Of a stretch of 64,000 nucleotides of DNA, positions 26,814 through 36,335 are shown piece by piece. The stretch comes from Comamonas sp. GB3 AK4-5 (GTDB taxonomy: Bacteria > Pseudomonadota > Gammaproteobacteria > Burkholderiales > Burkholderiaceae_C): assembly GCF_041320665.1 (NCBI RefSeq), contig NZ_CP166730.1:4712001-4776000 (forward strand), in the 5' to 3' direction. The position numbers and the translations under genes are program-made. Numbering within the stretch: position 1 is the stretch's first letter; every line of letters begins with the position of its first letter. The notes beneath the pieces are model-generated. The model did not search any database, was not told where the DNA came from, and saw only the letters and a program-made list of their open reading frames with translations.

Positions 26814-26929
26814 CCACCACACACGAATGGATGCGCAGGAATAATCAAACTACTATAGGTAGTAGATTTTCTATGGAAATAGCGCCGTCACCACAGCACT
26901 GCGACTATTCGATAGCAAAGAAGGTTTCA

Positions 26930-28291
26930 ATGTCAAAACAAGCGCCAACGTTGTTCACTGGAACACTTTATGGAAGCGCGCAGCTCGAAGTTCTTTACTG
27001 TAATGGAAATATGCTCACCAGCAGCCCAGTTTGGGTGCGCTTGCAGTTAGAGAGACTGCAATGGCAGATTGCCATACCTCAAAGATATTTTTCCCATCAG
27101 CTTTATAACAATAGCTACCTAGGAAAGCTGTCAAATATCGTTTTTCCACCCAATGCAACAGATGCTGGACTGAACATACCAGAGCTGAATCTGGAAGAAA
27201 TCCGTTCTCCGATGCCTGCCTGTATTAACGAGGAGCTCTTTGCAGATTGGCTACCATCAACCTATTTTGCTGGGGATTTTCCTTCGCAATATGAGTTACT
27301 CAACGTCCTAGCTACAAATGGAAGCAGTCTGTGCACTCATAGCCCTGAATCACCAGCCTTATATGCAAGCATATATCAGTTGGCTAACCGAATCACTCCC
27401 CAGTGCATAACACTCCCCAGCCAAGCCACCCTACACATTGCTTGTGAACCCTCTAACGAGCATTTCCTCGTATCGCTTTGGAGTGATAGTGATTGGAGTA
27501 CATACCAAGATGCAACTTTGCTGGCCGTCGAGCTCTTGGCAAACTCGCCAGCCCAAAAAATACGCAGCATTAACAACACAGAACACACATTTTATCTAAC
27601 TGCACGCCATGTCCCCAACGCACGGCAACTCACCCGACTTAAGCTCCCAGATTTTTGGTGTCTGGAGCAAATCGTTCACCGCTTGGCATCGCTGCCACCA
27701 GAAGATTTTCAGCGCTTCAAGATTTCAACCCTACATCACCTGCACGCCAAAGCCTTGAATGGCCCCATAGAAATCCGTTACATCATGGAAATGACATGGG
27801 TGGAAATACTGGATGGTGAAAATACACTTCAAGCGACCAGTACAGCGGCATTGCTCGGGATCGACGAAATCGGAGCACATTTCATAAACGTAGTCCGCCA
27901 CAAACTCATCCATGAGACCGGAACATTAAGTGATGCAGTAACCGCAGCAAGAGTGAAAATTTTTCAGACAAACGCTATAAATAATAAAATAGAACAATTG
28001 GCCTACACACACCGAATTGAGCGTTCCCTGGACCTTGACCTAAAAAATGTGCCAGAAATAGAAATAGCGCTGGCCTTTCGACTGTGTGAGCGCATCGACA
28101 CCGCAATATGGACATTTTTAGGCTTTGCGCCAAACAGCATTGAGCGCTCTAGACTTGTCCGCTGGCCTAATCATCAAAGCGCTCCCATTCCGGTTGAGCA
28201 CCCAAAGCCCTTTGCCCATCTACCGATTTTCCCCCAATTAACCCATCAACAAAAAAGCAGCCCGGAGGCTGCTTCTAAAATAGCTGGCTGA
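26930..28291 (+). CDS. Candidate HEPN-domain protein of an AT-rich islet (ApeA-like?)
   Basis: A 453-residue protein not recognised by overall sequence. The N-terminal 250 residues look beta-rich (TGTLYGSAQLEVLYCNG; VWVRLQLERLQWQIAIP). The C-terminal half is helical and contains IRYIMEMTWVEILDG, then INVVRHKLIHETG with R323-x4-H328, the R-x4-6-H signature of HEPN RNase domains; a beta-rich N-domain plus a C-terminal HEPN domain recalls ApeA-type anti-phage proteins. Codon use and base composition are far more AT-rich than neighbours, suggesting recent acquisition. Start: AGAAGG stands seven bases before the ATG at 26930; the frame opens at 26831 with other ATGs. The 3' end runs through the terminator of the converging thioredoxin gene. 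HEPN assignment is moderately supported; a defence role is inference. Confidence 0.6.
   Translation: MSKQAPTLFTGTLYGSAQLEVLYCNGNMLTSSPVWVRLQLERLQWQIAIPQRYFSHQLYNNSYLGKLSNIVFPPNATDAGLNIPELNLEEIRSPMPACINEELFADWLPSTYFAGDFPSQYELLNVLATNGSSLCTHSPESPALYASIYQLANRITPQCITLPSQATLHIACEPSNEHFLVSLWSDSDWSTYQDATLLAVELLANSPAQKIRSINNTEHTFYLTARHVPNARQLTRLKLPDFWCLEQIVHRLASLPPEDFQRFKISTLHHLHAKALNGPIEIRYIMEMTWVEILDGENTLQATSTAALLGIDEIGAHFINVVRHKLIHETGTLSDAVTAARVKIFQTNAINNKIEQLAYTHRIERSLDLDLKNVPEIEIALAFRLCERIDTAIWTFLGFAPNSIERSRLVRWPNHQSAPIPVEHPKPFAHLPIFPQLTHQQKSSPEAASKIAG
28251..28274 (-). terminator. Rho-independent terminator of the thioredoxin gene, inside the HEPN coding end
   Basis: AAGCAGCC (28255-28262) and GGCTGCTT (28267-28274) form a perfect 8-bp stem with a four-base loop. 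On the minus strand a run of T (complement of A at 28251-28256) follows it. It stands 22 bases past the thioredoxin stop. On the plus strand the same bases encode the last residues of the HEPN candidate. Confidence 0.85.
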
Positions 28292-28296
28292 TAACG

Positions 28297-29253
28297 TCAA
28301 TTGAGCGCCATGCTCAGCTTGCGTCGGTAGCTGTTGATCAAGGCCGTGGCTTCATCCTGCTCGGCCGCACCCTTGCCCAGCAGCTCGATGCCACCGGCGC
28401 TCTTGCCAGGTACGGCATCCTGCTTCTTGGGCTTGGGCGGGGTCAGCAACTCAAGGATGCCCACATACAGCTTGCGTGCGGCCTGTTCGTTCCAGACCTT
28501 GTCGCGCATGATGATTTCCAGCAGCTCGTCCAGACTGGCCGTCCACTGGCCTTCGGCGGCCAGCACGCGGGCCTTGGCAAAGCGGGTGTCGAAGTCGCGC
28601 TTGTTCTGAGCGATGGCGGCGTCAAACTGCTCCAGCGGCCAGTTGCCGCGATCGTCCTGTTCCACAAACACCATGGCCTGCAGCCACTGGTGCAGGGCTT
28701 CAAAGCGCTGGGACTGGGGAATGCGCTTGAGCGGCTCCACCAGCAGGCCGGCAGCCTCTTCGTAGCCGCCGGTGGCGATCAACAGGCGCACATAGTCAAA
28801 GCGGGCATCGTCATTGGCCGGGTCGGCCTCCAGGGCATCGGCCAGCTTTTGCAGCGCGGCCTGGGTGTCGCCGGACTCCAGCATTTGCTGGGCCTCGTCC
28901 ACCTCGGCCTCGGCCACCAGCTCGCCTTCGGAGGGCAGGTGTTTGTTCAGAAACTCACGCACCTGGCCTTCGGTTTGCGCGCCCATGAAGCCGTCCACCG
29001 GGCGGCCACCGATCATCAAGATGCAGGTGGGCACGCTGCGGATGCCGAACATGCCGGCGATTTGCTGGTTGGCGTCCACATCCACCTTGGCCAGAGTGAA
29101 GCGACCGGCGTATTCGGCCTCCAGCTTCTCCAGCGTGGGCACCAGGGTCTTGCAGGGGCCGCACCAGGTGGCCCAGAAGTCCACCAGCACCGGGGTCTGC
29201 ATCGAGGCGGCCACGACTTCGGTTTCAAAATTCTCGATGGTGACGTCAATCAT
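28297..29253 (-). CDS. Thioredoxin/TPR protein (CnoX/YbbN-like)
   Basis: About 318 residues: a thioredoxin domain (about 1-110) with FWATWCGPCK and the cis-Pro region GIRSVPTCILM, followed by helical TPR-like repeats (about 115-280; DEAQQMLESGDTQAALQKL, YEEAAGLLVEPLKRIP, ARVLAAEGQWTASLDELLEI). This is the layout of CnoX/YbbN co-chaperones, which work with GroEL/DnaK under oxidative stress. Unlike E. coli YbbN, the active-site pair C-G-P-C is intact, so redox activity is expected. The ATG at 29253 is favoured because GGGAA precedes it; an in-frame ATG at 29265 lacks a Shine-Dalgarno. Its terminator lies within the converging HEPN gene. Confidence 0.9.
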   Translation of the reverse strand: MIDVTIENFETEVVAASMQTPVLVDFWATWCGPCKTLVPTLEKLEAEYAGRFTLAKVDVDANQQIAGMFGIRSVPTCILMIGGRPVDGFMGAQTEGQVREFLNKHLPSEGELVAEAEVDEAQQMLESGDTQAALQKLADALEADPANDDARFDYVRLLIATGGYEEAAGLLVEPLKRIPQSQRFEALHQWLQAMVFVEQDDRGNWPLEQFDAAIAQNKRDFDTRFAKARVLAAEGQWTASLDELLEIIMRDKVWNEQAARKLYVGILELLTPPKPKKQDAVPGKSAGGIELLGKGAAEQDEATALINSYRRKLSMALN

Positions 29254-29542
29254 GTAATTTCCCATGCTGTGCGCGGCGCTGTAAGGGCCGCGCGAAAAAC
29301 TTCAGTGCTTCGGCATCCACCCCATGGCTGCCGCACGATGCGGGGATTCTCCCCGCAAATACCGGTCTGCCACCCATAGGCCGGCGCAGCCTGGGTGTTA
29401 TGGCAGACACTCGCTGCGAAAATGGGAGCATGCAGTGCATATTTCAAGTGCGGTCCGTGGCAATACGATTGCACCGCCAGCAGCAGCCCGCAGTGCGGAC
29501 ACATTCCCCGGCCCTGTGGCGCACCCACCAAGGAGCAAAAGC

Positions 29543-30532
29543 TTGATCGAAGTTTCACAACTGGTGTTTGAATACCCAGGCCACCGCGCACTGGATGGCG
29601 TGAGTGTCTCCATCGCTGCCGGCAGCGTGACCGCGCTGGTGGGCCCCAATGGCGCCGGCAAGTCCACGCTGATGCGCTGCATCGCGGGGCTGGACCAGCC
29701 GCTGTCCGGCCATATCCGCGTCAAAGGTCTGTCCGTGGAAGACCAGCCGCGCGAGGTGCACCAGCATCTGGGTTATCTGTCGGATTTCTACGGCCTGTAC
29801 AACCGACTGACCGTGGCCCGCTGCCTGCAGTATTCGGCCCTGTCCATGGGCGTGGCCGAAAACATGGTCGCCGCCCGCGTGCAGCAGGTGGCCGCGCAGC
29901 TAGGCCTGTCAGAGCTGCTGCAACGCTATCCCACAGAGCTGTCGCGCGGCCAGCGCCAGCGTGTGGCCATTGGCCAGGCCATCGTCCACCAGCCCAGTGT
30001 GCTGCTGCTCGACGAACCCGCCAGCGGCCTGGACCCCGAGGCGCGCAGCAGCCTGTCGCAGCTGTTTCGCCAGCTGCAAGCCCAGGGCATGACGCTGGTG
30101 GTGTCCAGCCACATCCTCAGCGAGCTGGACGAGTACTGCAGCCATATTCTGAGCATACGCAAGGGCCGCATCGAAAGCCACGAGGCCTTGCAAACCGGCC
30201 AGTTGCCAGCCACAGCTACGGCAGATGGGCTGGAGGCCGCAGAGTCGCAAGCCCTTTATGCGCTGGAGATTGCACCGCACCAGGCCGAAGGTTTTGAAGC
30301 CCTGCTGCGCCAGGCCCTGCAAGGCAGCGTCGTGCAAGACTTTGACGCCACGGGCAGCAGCCCCATTCAGCTGTGGTTGCCCGCCGAGGCCGCCGCCCGC
30401 GCGGCCTGGCTGGCCCGCCTGGTGCAGGCCGGCATTCCCGTGGCTGCGCTCTCCCCTCTGCGCGAACGGCTGCAAGACCGCTACACCCGCACCGCCCAGG
30501 CCCGCAACTCCAGCCATCAGGAGCAGCCATGA
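29543..30532 (+). CDS. ABC transporter ATP-binding protein
   Basis: About 329 residues. The nucleotide-binding domain occupies 1-220: Walker A GPNGAGKST, a Q-loop near DQPREVHQHLGYLSDFYGLY, signature motif LSRGQRQRVAIGQ, Walker B VLLLDEP and H-loop VVSSHIL. The C-terminal 100 residues are a variable tail, common in NatA/CcmA-type exporters. The start is a TTG at 29543 with AGGAG eight bases upstream; the longer in-frame opening from 29324 lies in a poorly conserved region. ATGA overlap with the next gene means the pair forms one ABC exporter. The exported substrate is not evident. Confidence 0.9.
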   Translation: MIEVSQLVFEYPGHRALDGVSVSIAAGSVTALVGPNGAGKSTLMRCIAGLDQPLSGHIRVKGLSVEDQPREVHQHLGYLSDFYGLYNRLTVARCLQYSALSMGVAENMVAARVQQVAAQLGLSELLQRYPTELSRGQRQRVAIGQAIVHQPSVLLLDEPASGLDPEARSSLSQLFRQLQAQGMTLVVSSHILSELDEYCSHILSIRKGRIESHEALQTGQLPATATADGLEAAESQALYALEIAPHQAEGFEALLRQALQGSVVQDFDATGSSPIQLWLPAEAAARAAWLARLVQAGIPVAALSPLRERLQDRYTRTAQARNSSHQEQP

Positions 30533-31935
30533 GCACGCGCAACCCCGAATTCCAGCGCCAGATTTGGCTGAACTGGCACCCTTCTTTGCTGGCATGGAGC
30601 CTGGGCCTGACCCTGCTGCTGCTGGCGCTTCCGCTGGCCCTGTCTTCTGCCGAAGAACTGCCCGACTCCCTGAAAAACACCGCCATCACCGGACTGTGGC
30701 TGGCGTCCTGCCTCTACGGCAGCATATTGGCAGGCCGCAGTCTGACCGAAGAGGCCACCCACAACACCTGGGACTGGCAGCGCCTGTCCGCCCTCTCCCC
30801 ATGGCAGATGGCCTGGGGCAAGCTGCTGGGCGCCGCACTCCCCGCCTGGCTGTATGTGCTGTGGTTTGCCGCTGCCATCGCGGGCATCTATAGCATCTGG
30901 CATTTTGAGGGCCTGGGTCTGAACGCGGCCCATGTCATAGGCATGGCCATGCTCTGGGGCCTGGGCGCACAGGCCTGGGCCATGAATGCGGTGCTGATGA
31001 GCTGGGGCCAGCAAGACCTTCCCGCCAACCGCAAACGCGTGGTCTTTTTGCCGCTGCTGTTGCTGTCCTTTATGTCCGGCCCCATTTTCGACGGGACCTA
31101 TGGCGCAGTTTTCAACCACGACGCGGACGCTGTGAACTGGTGGGGCATGGAGGTCGGCAGCCTGGGCGTTGTCTATCTCACAGGCGGCCTGGTACTGGGC
31201 CTGGGCCTGCTCGGCCTGTGGCGGCTGCTGTGCACGCGGCTGGATGTCCGCACCCTGCCCTGGGCCTGGCCTCTGGGCATTGTGCTCAGCGGTTTTGTCC
31301 TCAGCGGCGTACAGCACGCAGACGCGCTGACCCTGCTCACCAAAACGGGCTGGATTGCGGTGCTGGCCACGGTCTACATCGCCCTGCAACATATGGACCA
31401 ACATCTGCGCGCCTGGCGCCAGGTGCAATGGTCGGCCAGCCAGGGCCGCTGGCGCGAGATGCTGGAAGCCCTGCCCCTGTGGCCGGTCAGTCTGCTGCTG
31501 GGCATGCTGATTTCCATCGCGGCGCTGTTAATACCGGCTTCGGACGAAATCTCCTCCTCCCAGGTTCTGGGCCGTTTCTCCATCTTGATCCACCTGCAGC
31601 TGCTGCGCGACTGCCTGCTGCTCACGGGCTTTGCCCTGCTCGCAGGCAAGCTCAAATCGCCCATGCTGTCCTTTGTGATTGCCTGGCTCATCCTCAACAT
31701 CGTGGCGCCGCTGCTGGCTTATGGCATAGCCGACTTCAGCGGCGCCATGTTGCTACAGCCCGTGCTGGCCGTGCGCTTTTTCATTGATGCCATTGAGCCA
31801 CTGAGCCCGTGGCAGCAGTACGCACCCTGGGCCTCGCTGGGCCTGCAAACCCTGCTGGTGCTGGGCTGGGTCCTCCACATCTTCAAGGACCGCGTACTGG
31901 GCTTTGCCCAGGACCACAGCGCCGCGAAGGTCTGA
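30529..31935 (+). CDS. ABC transporter membrane protein
   Basis: A 468-residue polytopic protein with about ten hydrophobic segments, beginning with a short cytosolic stretch (WLNWHPSLLAWSLGLTLLLL) and including WLASCLYGSILAGRS, GKLLGAALPAWLYVLWFAAA, LGVVYLTGGLVLGLGLLGLW and LIHLQLLRDCLLLTGFALLAG. It has no ATPase motif. The ATG overlaps the stop of the ATP-binding gene (ATGA, 30529-30532), so it is the permease subunit of that exporter. The ER-x-x-x-T-W-D-W region after segment 2 (EEATHNTWDWQRLSALSPWQ) is typical of ABC-2-like permeases. No further assignment is possible. The 139-base gap to purE probably holds the pur promoter. Confidence 0.8.
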   Translation: MSTRNPEFQRQIWLNWHPSLLAWSLGLTLLLLALPLALSSAEELPDSLKNTAITGLWLASCLYGSILAGRSLTEEATHNTWDWQRLSALSPWQMAWGKLLGAALPAWLYVLWFAAAIAGIYSIWHFEGLGLNAAHVIGMAMLWGLGAQAWAMNAVLMSWGQQDLPANRKRVVFLPLLLLSFMSGPIFDGTYGAVFNHDADAVNWWGMEVGSLGVVYLTGGLVLGLGLLGLWRLLCTRLDVRTLPWAWPLGIVLSGFVLSGVQHADALTLLTKTGWIAVLATVYIALQHMDQHLRAWRQVQWSASQGRWREMLEALPLWPVSLLLGMLISIAALLIPASDEISSSQVLGRFSILIHLQLLRDCLLLTGFALLAGKLKSPMLSFVIAWLILNIVAPLLAYGIADFSGAMLLQPVLAVRFFIDAIEPLSPWQQYAPWASLGLQTLLVLGWVLHIFKDRVLGFAQDHSAAKV

Positions 31936-32074
31936 TACGGCTTTGCATTCAATGGGATAACTAGGCGGGGAGGCGCAAACAGGGGGCCAAGACCCGAAAC
32001 CACCCACAGCTATGGCGAAACCGTAAAATCAGGGGTTCCACTAGGCCGGGCCGCAGCCGCCCTCACAAGACAAC

Positions 32075-32569
32075 ATGAACCCCATCCAAGTTGGCGTAGT
32101 CATGGGTTCCAGCAGCGACTGGGACACCATGCAGCACGCAGTTGCCATCCTCCAGCAATTCGGTATCGCCTTCGAGGCCCAGGTCGTTTCGGCCCACCGC
32201 ATGCCGGACGACATGTTCCGTTTTGCCGAGGCTGCCGCAGGCCGTGGTCTGAAAGCCATCATCGCCGGTGCCGGGGGCGCCGCCCACCTGCCGGGCATGA
32301 TTGCCGCCAAGACCACCGTGCCCGTGCTGGGCGTGCCCGTGGCCAGCCGCCATCTGCAGGGCGTGGATTCGCTGCACTCCATCGTGCAAATGCCCAAGGG
32401 CGTGCCCGTGGCCACCTTTGCCATCGGCAATGCCGGCGCCGCCAACGCCGCCCTGTTTGCCGTGGCAATGCTGGCGGGTGAAGACCCGGCCCTGCGCGCC
32501 AAGCTTGACGCCTTCCGCGCCGAGCAGACCGAGGCCGCCCGCAATATGACGCTGCCGGTGAACGAATGA
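32075..32569 (+). CDS. purE: N5-carboxyaminoimidazole ribonucleotide mutase
   Basis: A 164-residue class I PurE. Motifs: [14 protein letters not shown] at the N-terminus (phosphate loop), [16 protein letters not shown] with the catalytic His, [18 protein letters not shown], and [22 protein letters not shown]. It moves the carboxylate of N5-CAIR to C4 to give CAIR in purine synthesis. The next gene, purK, makes its substrate and overlaps by four bases (ATGA), so coupled translation is expected. Cytosolic octamer in the family. Confidence 0.98.
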   Translation: MNPIQVGVVMGSSSDWDTMQHAVAILQQFGIAFEAQVVSAHRMPDDMFRFAEAAAGRGLKAIIAGAGGAAHLPGMIAAKTTVPVLGVPVASRHLQGVDSLHSIVQMPKGVPVATFAIGNAGAANAALFAVAMLAGEDPALRAKLDAFRAEQTEAARNMTLPVNE

Positions 32570-33732
32570 GCACCGCCGACGTGATCCTGCCCGGGGCCAC
32601 CCTGGGCGTTCTGGGTGGCGGCCAGCTGGGCCGCATGTTTGTGCATGCCGCCCAGTCCATGGGCTATTTCACCGCCGTGCTGGACCAGGACGCCACCAGC
32701 CCTGCCGGCCTGGTCAGCCACCGCCATGTGCGCACCGGCTATGAAGACCCGCAAGGCCTGGCCGAGCTGGCCCAAACCTGCGCCGCGGTGACCACCGAAT
32801 TCGAAAACGTGCCCGCTGGCGCCCTGAACCAGCTGGCACAAAGCCTGCCGGTCTCGCCCGCAGGCAGCGCCGTGGCCATTGCCCAGGACCGCGCTGCCGA
32901 AAAGGCCCACTTTGTGAAATGCGGCGTGCCCTGCGCGCCCTATGCCGTGATCGAAACGCCCGCGCAACTGGCGGCCGTGAGCGACGGCTTGCTGCCCGGC
33001 ATTTTGAAAACGGCCCGCATGGGCTATGACGGCAAGGGCCAAATCCGCGTCAAGACCCGCGAAGAGCTGGTCAAAGCGTGGGACGAGCTGAAGAACGTGG
33101 CCTGCGTGCTGGAAAAGATGCTGCCTCTGGCCCATGAATGCTCGGTCATCGTGGCCCGTGGCCGCAGCGGCGCCATCGTCAATCTGCCCGTGCAGCGCAA
33201 TTTGCACCGCGACGGCATTCTGGCCGTGACCGAGGTGTATGAAGGAAATCTGCCTGCAGCCCAGGTGGAGCAAGCGATTACCGCTGCAAAGTCCGTAGCA
33301 GAAGGCCTGAACTATGTGGGCGTTCTGTGCGTGGAATTTTTTGTGCTCGAAGGCGGCCAACTGGTGGTCAACGAGATCGCCCCGCGCCCGCACAACAGCG
33401 GCCACTACAGCCAGAACGCCATGGATGTGTCGCAGTTCGAGCTGCAGGTGCGCTGCATGACCAATCTGCCCCTGGTGCAACCGCGCCAGCACAGTGCCAC
33501 CATCATGCTGAATCTGCTGGGTGATCTGTGGTTCCAGCACAGTGACACCGCCCAGGCCCCGGCCTGGGACCAGATCCTGGCCCTGCCCGGCGCCCATCTG
33601 CACCTGTATGGCAAGACGGACGCCAAACGCGCCCGCAAGATGGGCCACCTCAACATCACCGCTGCCACGCCCGAGCAGGCCCGCGCCACCGCCCTCAAGG
33701 CGGCAGAAATCCTCGGCATCGAGCCGTTCTAA
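32566..33732 (+). CDS. purK: N5-carboxyaminoimidazole ribonucleotide synthase
   Basis: A 388-residue ATP-grasp enzyme that carboxylates AIR with bicarbonate and ATP. Motifs: [20 protein letters not shown] (N-terminal nucleotide-like fold), [31 protein letters not shown] (ATP-grasp), [37 protein letters not shown] and [12 protein letters not shown] [10 protein letters not shown]. It is directly coupled to purE and followed after nine bases by the Sua5 gene, so all three form one operon. Confident. Confidence 0.98.
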   Translation: MSTADVILPGATLGVLGGGQLGRMFVHAAQSMGYFTAVLDQDATSPAGLVSHRHVRTGYEDPQGLAELAQTCAAVTTEFENVPAGALNQLAQSLPVSPAGSAVAIAQDRAAEKAHFVKCGVPCAPYAVIETPAQLAAVSDGLLPGILKTARMGYDGKGQIRVKTREELVKAWDELKNVACVLEKMLPLAHECSVIVARGRSGAIVNLPVQRNLHRDGILAVTEVYEGNLPAAQVEQAITAAKSVAEGLNYVGVLCVEFFVLEGGQLVVNEIAPRPHNSGHYSQNAMDVSQFELQVRCMTNLPLVQPRQHSATIMLNLLGDLWFQHSDTAQAPAWDQILALPGAHLHLYGKTDAKRARKMGHLNITAATPEQARATALKAAEILGIEPF

Positions 33733-33741
33733 GGAAGCCAC

Positions 33742-34746
33742 GTGATTCTGGATGGAAAGCTGGACGCCTCGGTCCAGGCCGCTGCCGCAGCCCTGCAAGC
33801 AGGCCAGTTGCTGGGCCTGCCCACCGAAACCGTGTACGGCCTGGCCGCCGGCAGCGACAACGATGCTGCCGTGGCGCAGATTTTTGCGGCCAAGGGCCGG
33901 CCAGCCAACCATCCCCTGATCGTGCATGTGGCCGACAGCACGGCCATCACCCGCTATGCCAAGGAGGTGCCGCTGTTTGCCCAGCAACTGATCGACGCCT
34001 TCTGGCCCGGCCCGCTGACCCTCATCCTGCCGCGCCTACCCCATGCGGCCAAGGCCTCCACCGGCGGCCAGGACAGCGTGGGCCTGCGCTGCCCTTCCCA
34101 TCCCGTGGCCCATGCCGTGCTCAAGGCCTGCCAGAGTTTGAACCCGCCGGTGTGGGGCGTGTCCGCGCCCAGCGCCAACAAGTTCGGCCGCGTCAGCCCC
34201 ACCACGGCAGCCCATGTGGCCAGCGAGTTTGGCGACGATCTGTTGGTGCTGGACGGTGGCGCCTGCGAGGTGGGCATTGAATCAACCATAGTGGACTGCA
34301 CACGCGGCGTACCCGTGCTGCTGCGCCCCGGCGCCATCACGCGTGACGACATAGAGCGCGCCTGCGGCCTGCGCCCGCTCTCGAAAGAAGAGCTACCTGC
34401 GCATACCCCACGCGCCTCCGGCACGCTTTTGGCCCATTACGCGCCAAACGCCAAGGTCAGGCTGATGGATGCAGCCCAGCTGCAAGCCGCCCTGAACACC
34501 CTGACGGCAGACAGCCCACGCCTTGCCCTCTACCACCGCAGCCCGCTGGCTGTGCCGGCATCGGCCTCCAGCGCCAGCCTGCATGCCATGCCATCGGACG
34601 CGCTGGCCACGGCCCGCGTGCTGTTTGGCCAGCTGCGCGATTTTGACGAGCTGGGCGCCCAGCAGATCTGGATCGAAACCCCACCCGCCAGCGCCGACTG
34701 GGAAGGCGTGTGCGACCGCCTACAACGCGCCGCAGCGGCGGGCTGA
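33742..34746 (+). CDS. Threonylcarbamoyl-AMP synthase (Sua5 type)
   Basis: A 334-residue protein with an N-terminal YrdC domain (about 1-205: LLGLPTETVYGLAAGSDND, KGRPANHPLIVHV, DSVGLRCPSHPVAHAV, SAPSANKFGRVSPTTAAHV, GIESTIVDCTRG, LLRPGAI) and the C-terminal Sua5 domain (about 225-334: SGTLLAHYAPNAKVRL, LGAQQIWIETPPAS). It makes L-threonylcarbamoyl-AMP from Thr, bicarbonate and ATP, the first step of tRNA t6A37 modification. The gene for TsaB, a later t6A factor, lies 1.7 kb downstream. GTG start at 33742, with AAGGAAG eight bases upstream, nine bases after purK. Confidence 0.95.
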   Translation: MILDGKLDASVQAAAAALQAGQLLGLPTETVYGLAAGSDNDAAVAQIFAAKGRPANHPLIVHVADSTAITRYAKEVPLFAQQLIDAFWPGPLTLILPRLPHAAKASTGGQDSVGLRCPSHPVAHAVLKACQSLNPPVWGVSAPSANKFGRVSPTTAAHVASEFGDDLLVLDGGACEVGIESTIVDCTRGVPVLLRPGAITRDDIERACGLRPLSKEELPAHTPRASGTLLAHYAPNAKVRLMDAAQLQAALNTLTADSPRLALYHRSPLAVPASASSASLHAMPSDALATARVLFGQLRDFDELGAQQIWIETPPASADWEGVCDRLQRAAAAG

Positions 34747-34818
34747 GCCGCACCATTCCCCTGCCCTGTGCAGGCCAGGCTCTGCATGGTTTTCCCCAGG
34801 CTCTTAGACTCTCTCACC

Positions 34819-36327
34819 ATGCAAGTTTCTGACAGCGGACGCGGCACACGCGCCCTTTCCTGGGCCGGCGCTGCCATGCTGGCCCTTGCCCCCTTCTGGG
34901 CCCAGGCCCAACCCACGACCAAAACCAGCGCCGTCACCATGCCGGCACCCGTGCAGCGCGTGGCCCTGCCCGCCAACGTGGATGCCGCCCTGCAGCGGGC
35001 CAAGATTCCGCGCGAAGCCGTGGCCTTTTACGTGGCCGAGGCCGAAGGCCGCAGCAACCCGCGCCTGGCCTGGCGCGAGCGCGAGGGCATGAACCCGGCC
35101 TCGGTGATGAAGCTGGTCACCACCTATGCCGCACTCGACCTGCTGGGCCCCGCCTATGTCTGGCGCACACCGGTCTATCTGGGTGGCCCCGTGGACAACG
35201 GCAACCTGCAAGGCAATCTCTATCTGCAGGGCCGGGGTGACCCCAAGCTGGTGATGGAACGCCTGTGGCTGCTGCTGCGCCGCCTGCAGGGCATGGGGGT
35301 GAAGACGATTGCCGGCGACATCATCCTGGACCGCACGGCCTTTGCCCTGCCCGCCCACGATGCCGCCGCCTTTGATGGCGAGCCCTTCCGCCCCTATAAC
35401 GTGGCGCCCGATGCCCTGCTGCTGAACTACAAGTCCGCCGTCATGACCCTGGTGCCGGACGAGCGCGCCGGCGTGGCCCGCGTGCAGTGGGAGCCGCCGC
35501 TGGCCGGCGTGCGCCAGCAGGCCACGGTGCCGCTGGCCCCGGCCGGCTCGGACTGCGGCGACTGGCGCACCACGCTGCAGGGCGAATGGGCCGACCCCAC
35601 GCGCATGGGCTTTTCCGGCCAGTACCCGGCCAGCTGCGGCGACAAGGCCTGGTCCATCGCCCCGGCCGATCCCCAGCAATTCGCGGCCCGGGCCGTGGAA
35701 GGCATGTGGCGCGAGCTGGGTGGCAAGCTGGGCGGCAGCGTGCGCGAAGGCCGCGTGCCCGCCGGCCTCAAGCCCGCTTTTGCGGCCGAATCGCCCACGC
35801 TGGGCGAGGTGGTGCGCGACATCAACAAATACAGCAACAACGTGATGACCCAGCAGGTCTTTCTCACCCTGGGGCTGGAGCAATCCGGCCTGGGCAGCCT
35901 GCAAACCGCCAACGAGGCCGTGGCCCGCTGGTGGAGCAGCCGCTGGGCCGCCAGCGAGCTGCCGGTGGTGGACAACGGCGCCGGCCTGAGCCGTGAGGCC
36001 CGCATCAGCGCCCATGCCCTGGGCCGCATGCTGCACACGGCCTGGCTGTCGCCGGTGATGCCGGAGTTCATCGCCTCTTTGCCCATTGCCGGGGTGGATG
36101 GCACGCTGCGCCGCAGCCGGACCCAGGCCTCGGCCCATCTGAAAACCGGCACGCTGCGCGACAGCAGCGCCCTGGCCGGCTATGTCGACAGCAGCAGTGG
36201 CAAGCGCTATGTGCTGGTGGCCCTGGTCAACCACGCCAATGCCGCAGCAGCCCGCCCCGCCATGGAAGCCCTGGTGGACTGGGCGGCGCGCGACAGCGGC
36301 CCGGTCACCGCCGCGGTGCAGCGCTGA
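34819..36327 (+). CDS. dacB: D-alanyl-D-alanine carboxypeptidase/endopeptidase (PBP4 type)
   Basis: A 502-residue periplasmic low-molecular-mass penicillin-binding protein. Signal peptide about residues 1-32 (LSWAGAAMLALAPFWAQAQ). Catalytic motifs: S-x-x-K in NPASVMKLVTTYAAL, S-x-N in KYSNNVMTQQVF, and K-T-G in LKTGTLRDSSALAGYV. The large insertion between the first two motifs (about residues 120-310) is typical of class C PBPs, which trim or cleave peptidoglycan cross-links. ATG 34819 is chosen since the signal peptide starts there; an upstream opening at 34768 adds an unconvincing extension. Two hairpins follow the gene. Confidence 0.95.
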   Translation: MQVSDSGRGTRALSWAGAAMLALAPFWAQAQPTTKTSAVTMPAPVQRVALPANVDAALQRAKIPREAVAFYVAEAEGRSNPRLAWREREGMNPASVMKLVTTYAALDLLGPAYVWRTPVYLGGPVDNGNLQGNLYLQGRGDPKLVMERLWLLLRRLQGMGVKTIAGDIILDRTAFALPAHDAAAFDGEPFRPYNVAPDALLLNYKSAVMTLVPDERAGVARVQWEPPLAGVRQQATVPLAPAGSDCGDWRTTLQGEWADPTRMGFSGQYPASCGDKAWSIAPADPQQFAARAVEGMWRELGGKLGGSVREGRVPAGLKPAFAAESPTLGEVVRDINKYSNNVMTQQVFLTLGLEQSGLGSLQTANEAVARWWSSRWAASELPVVDNGAGLSREARISAHALGRMLHTAWLSPVMPEFIASLPIAGVDGTLRRSRTQASAHLKTGTLRDSSALAGYVDSSSGKRYVLVALVNHANAAAARPAMEALVDWAARDSGPVTAAVQR

Positions 36328-36335
36328 CCGTGGTG

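Noticed and set aside
32041..33987. Leftward 648-codon frame antisense to purE-purK
   Set aside because: PurE and PurK motifs are complete on the plus strand; the antisense product has no recognisable feature.
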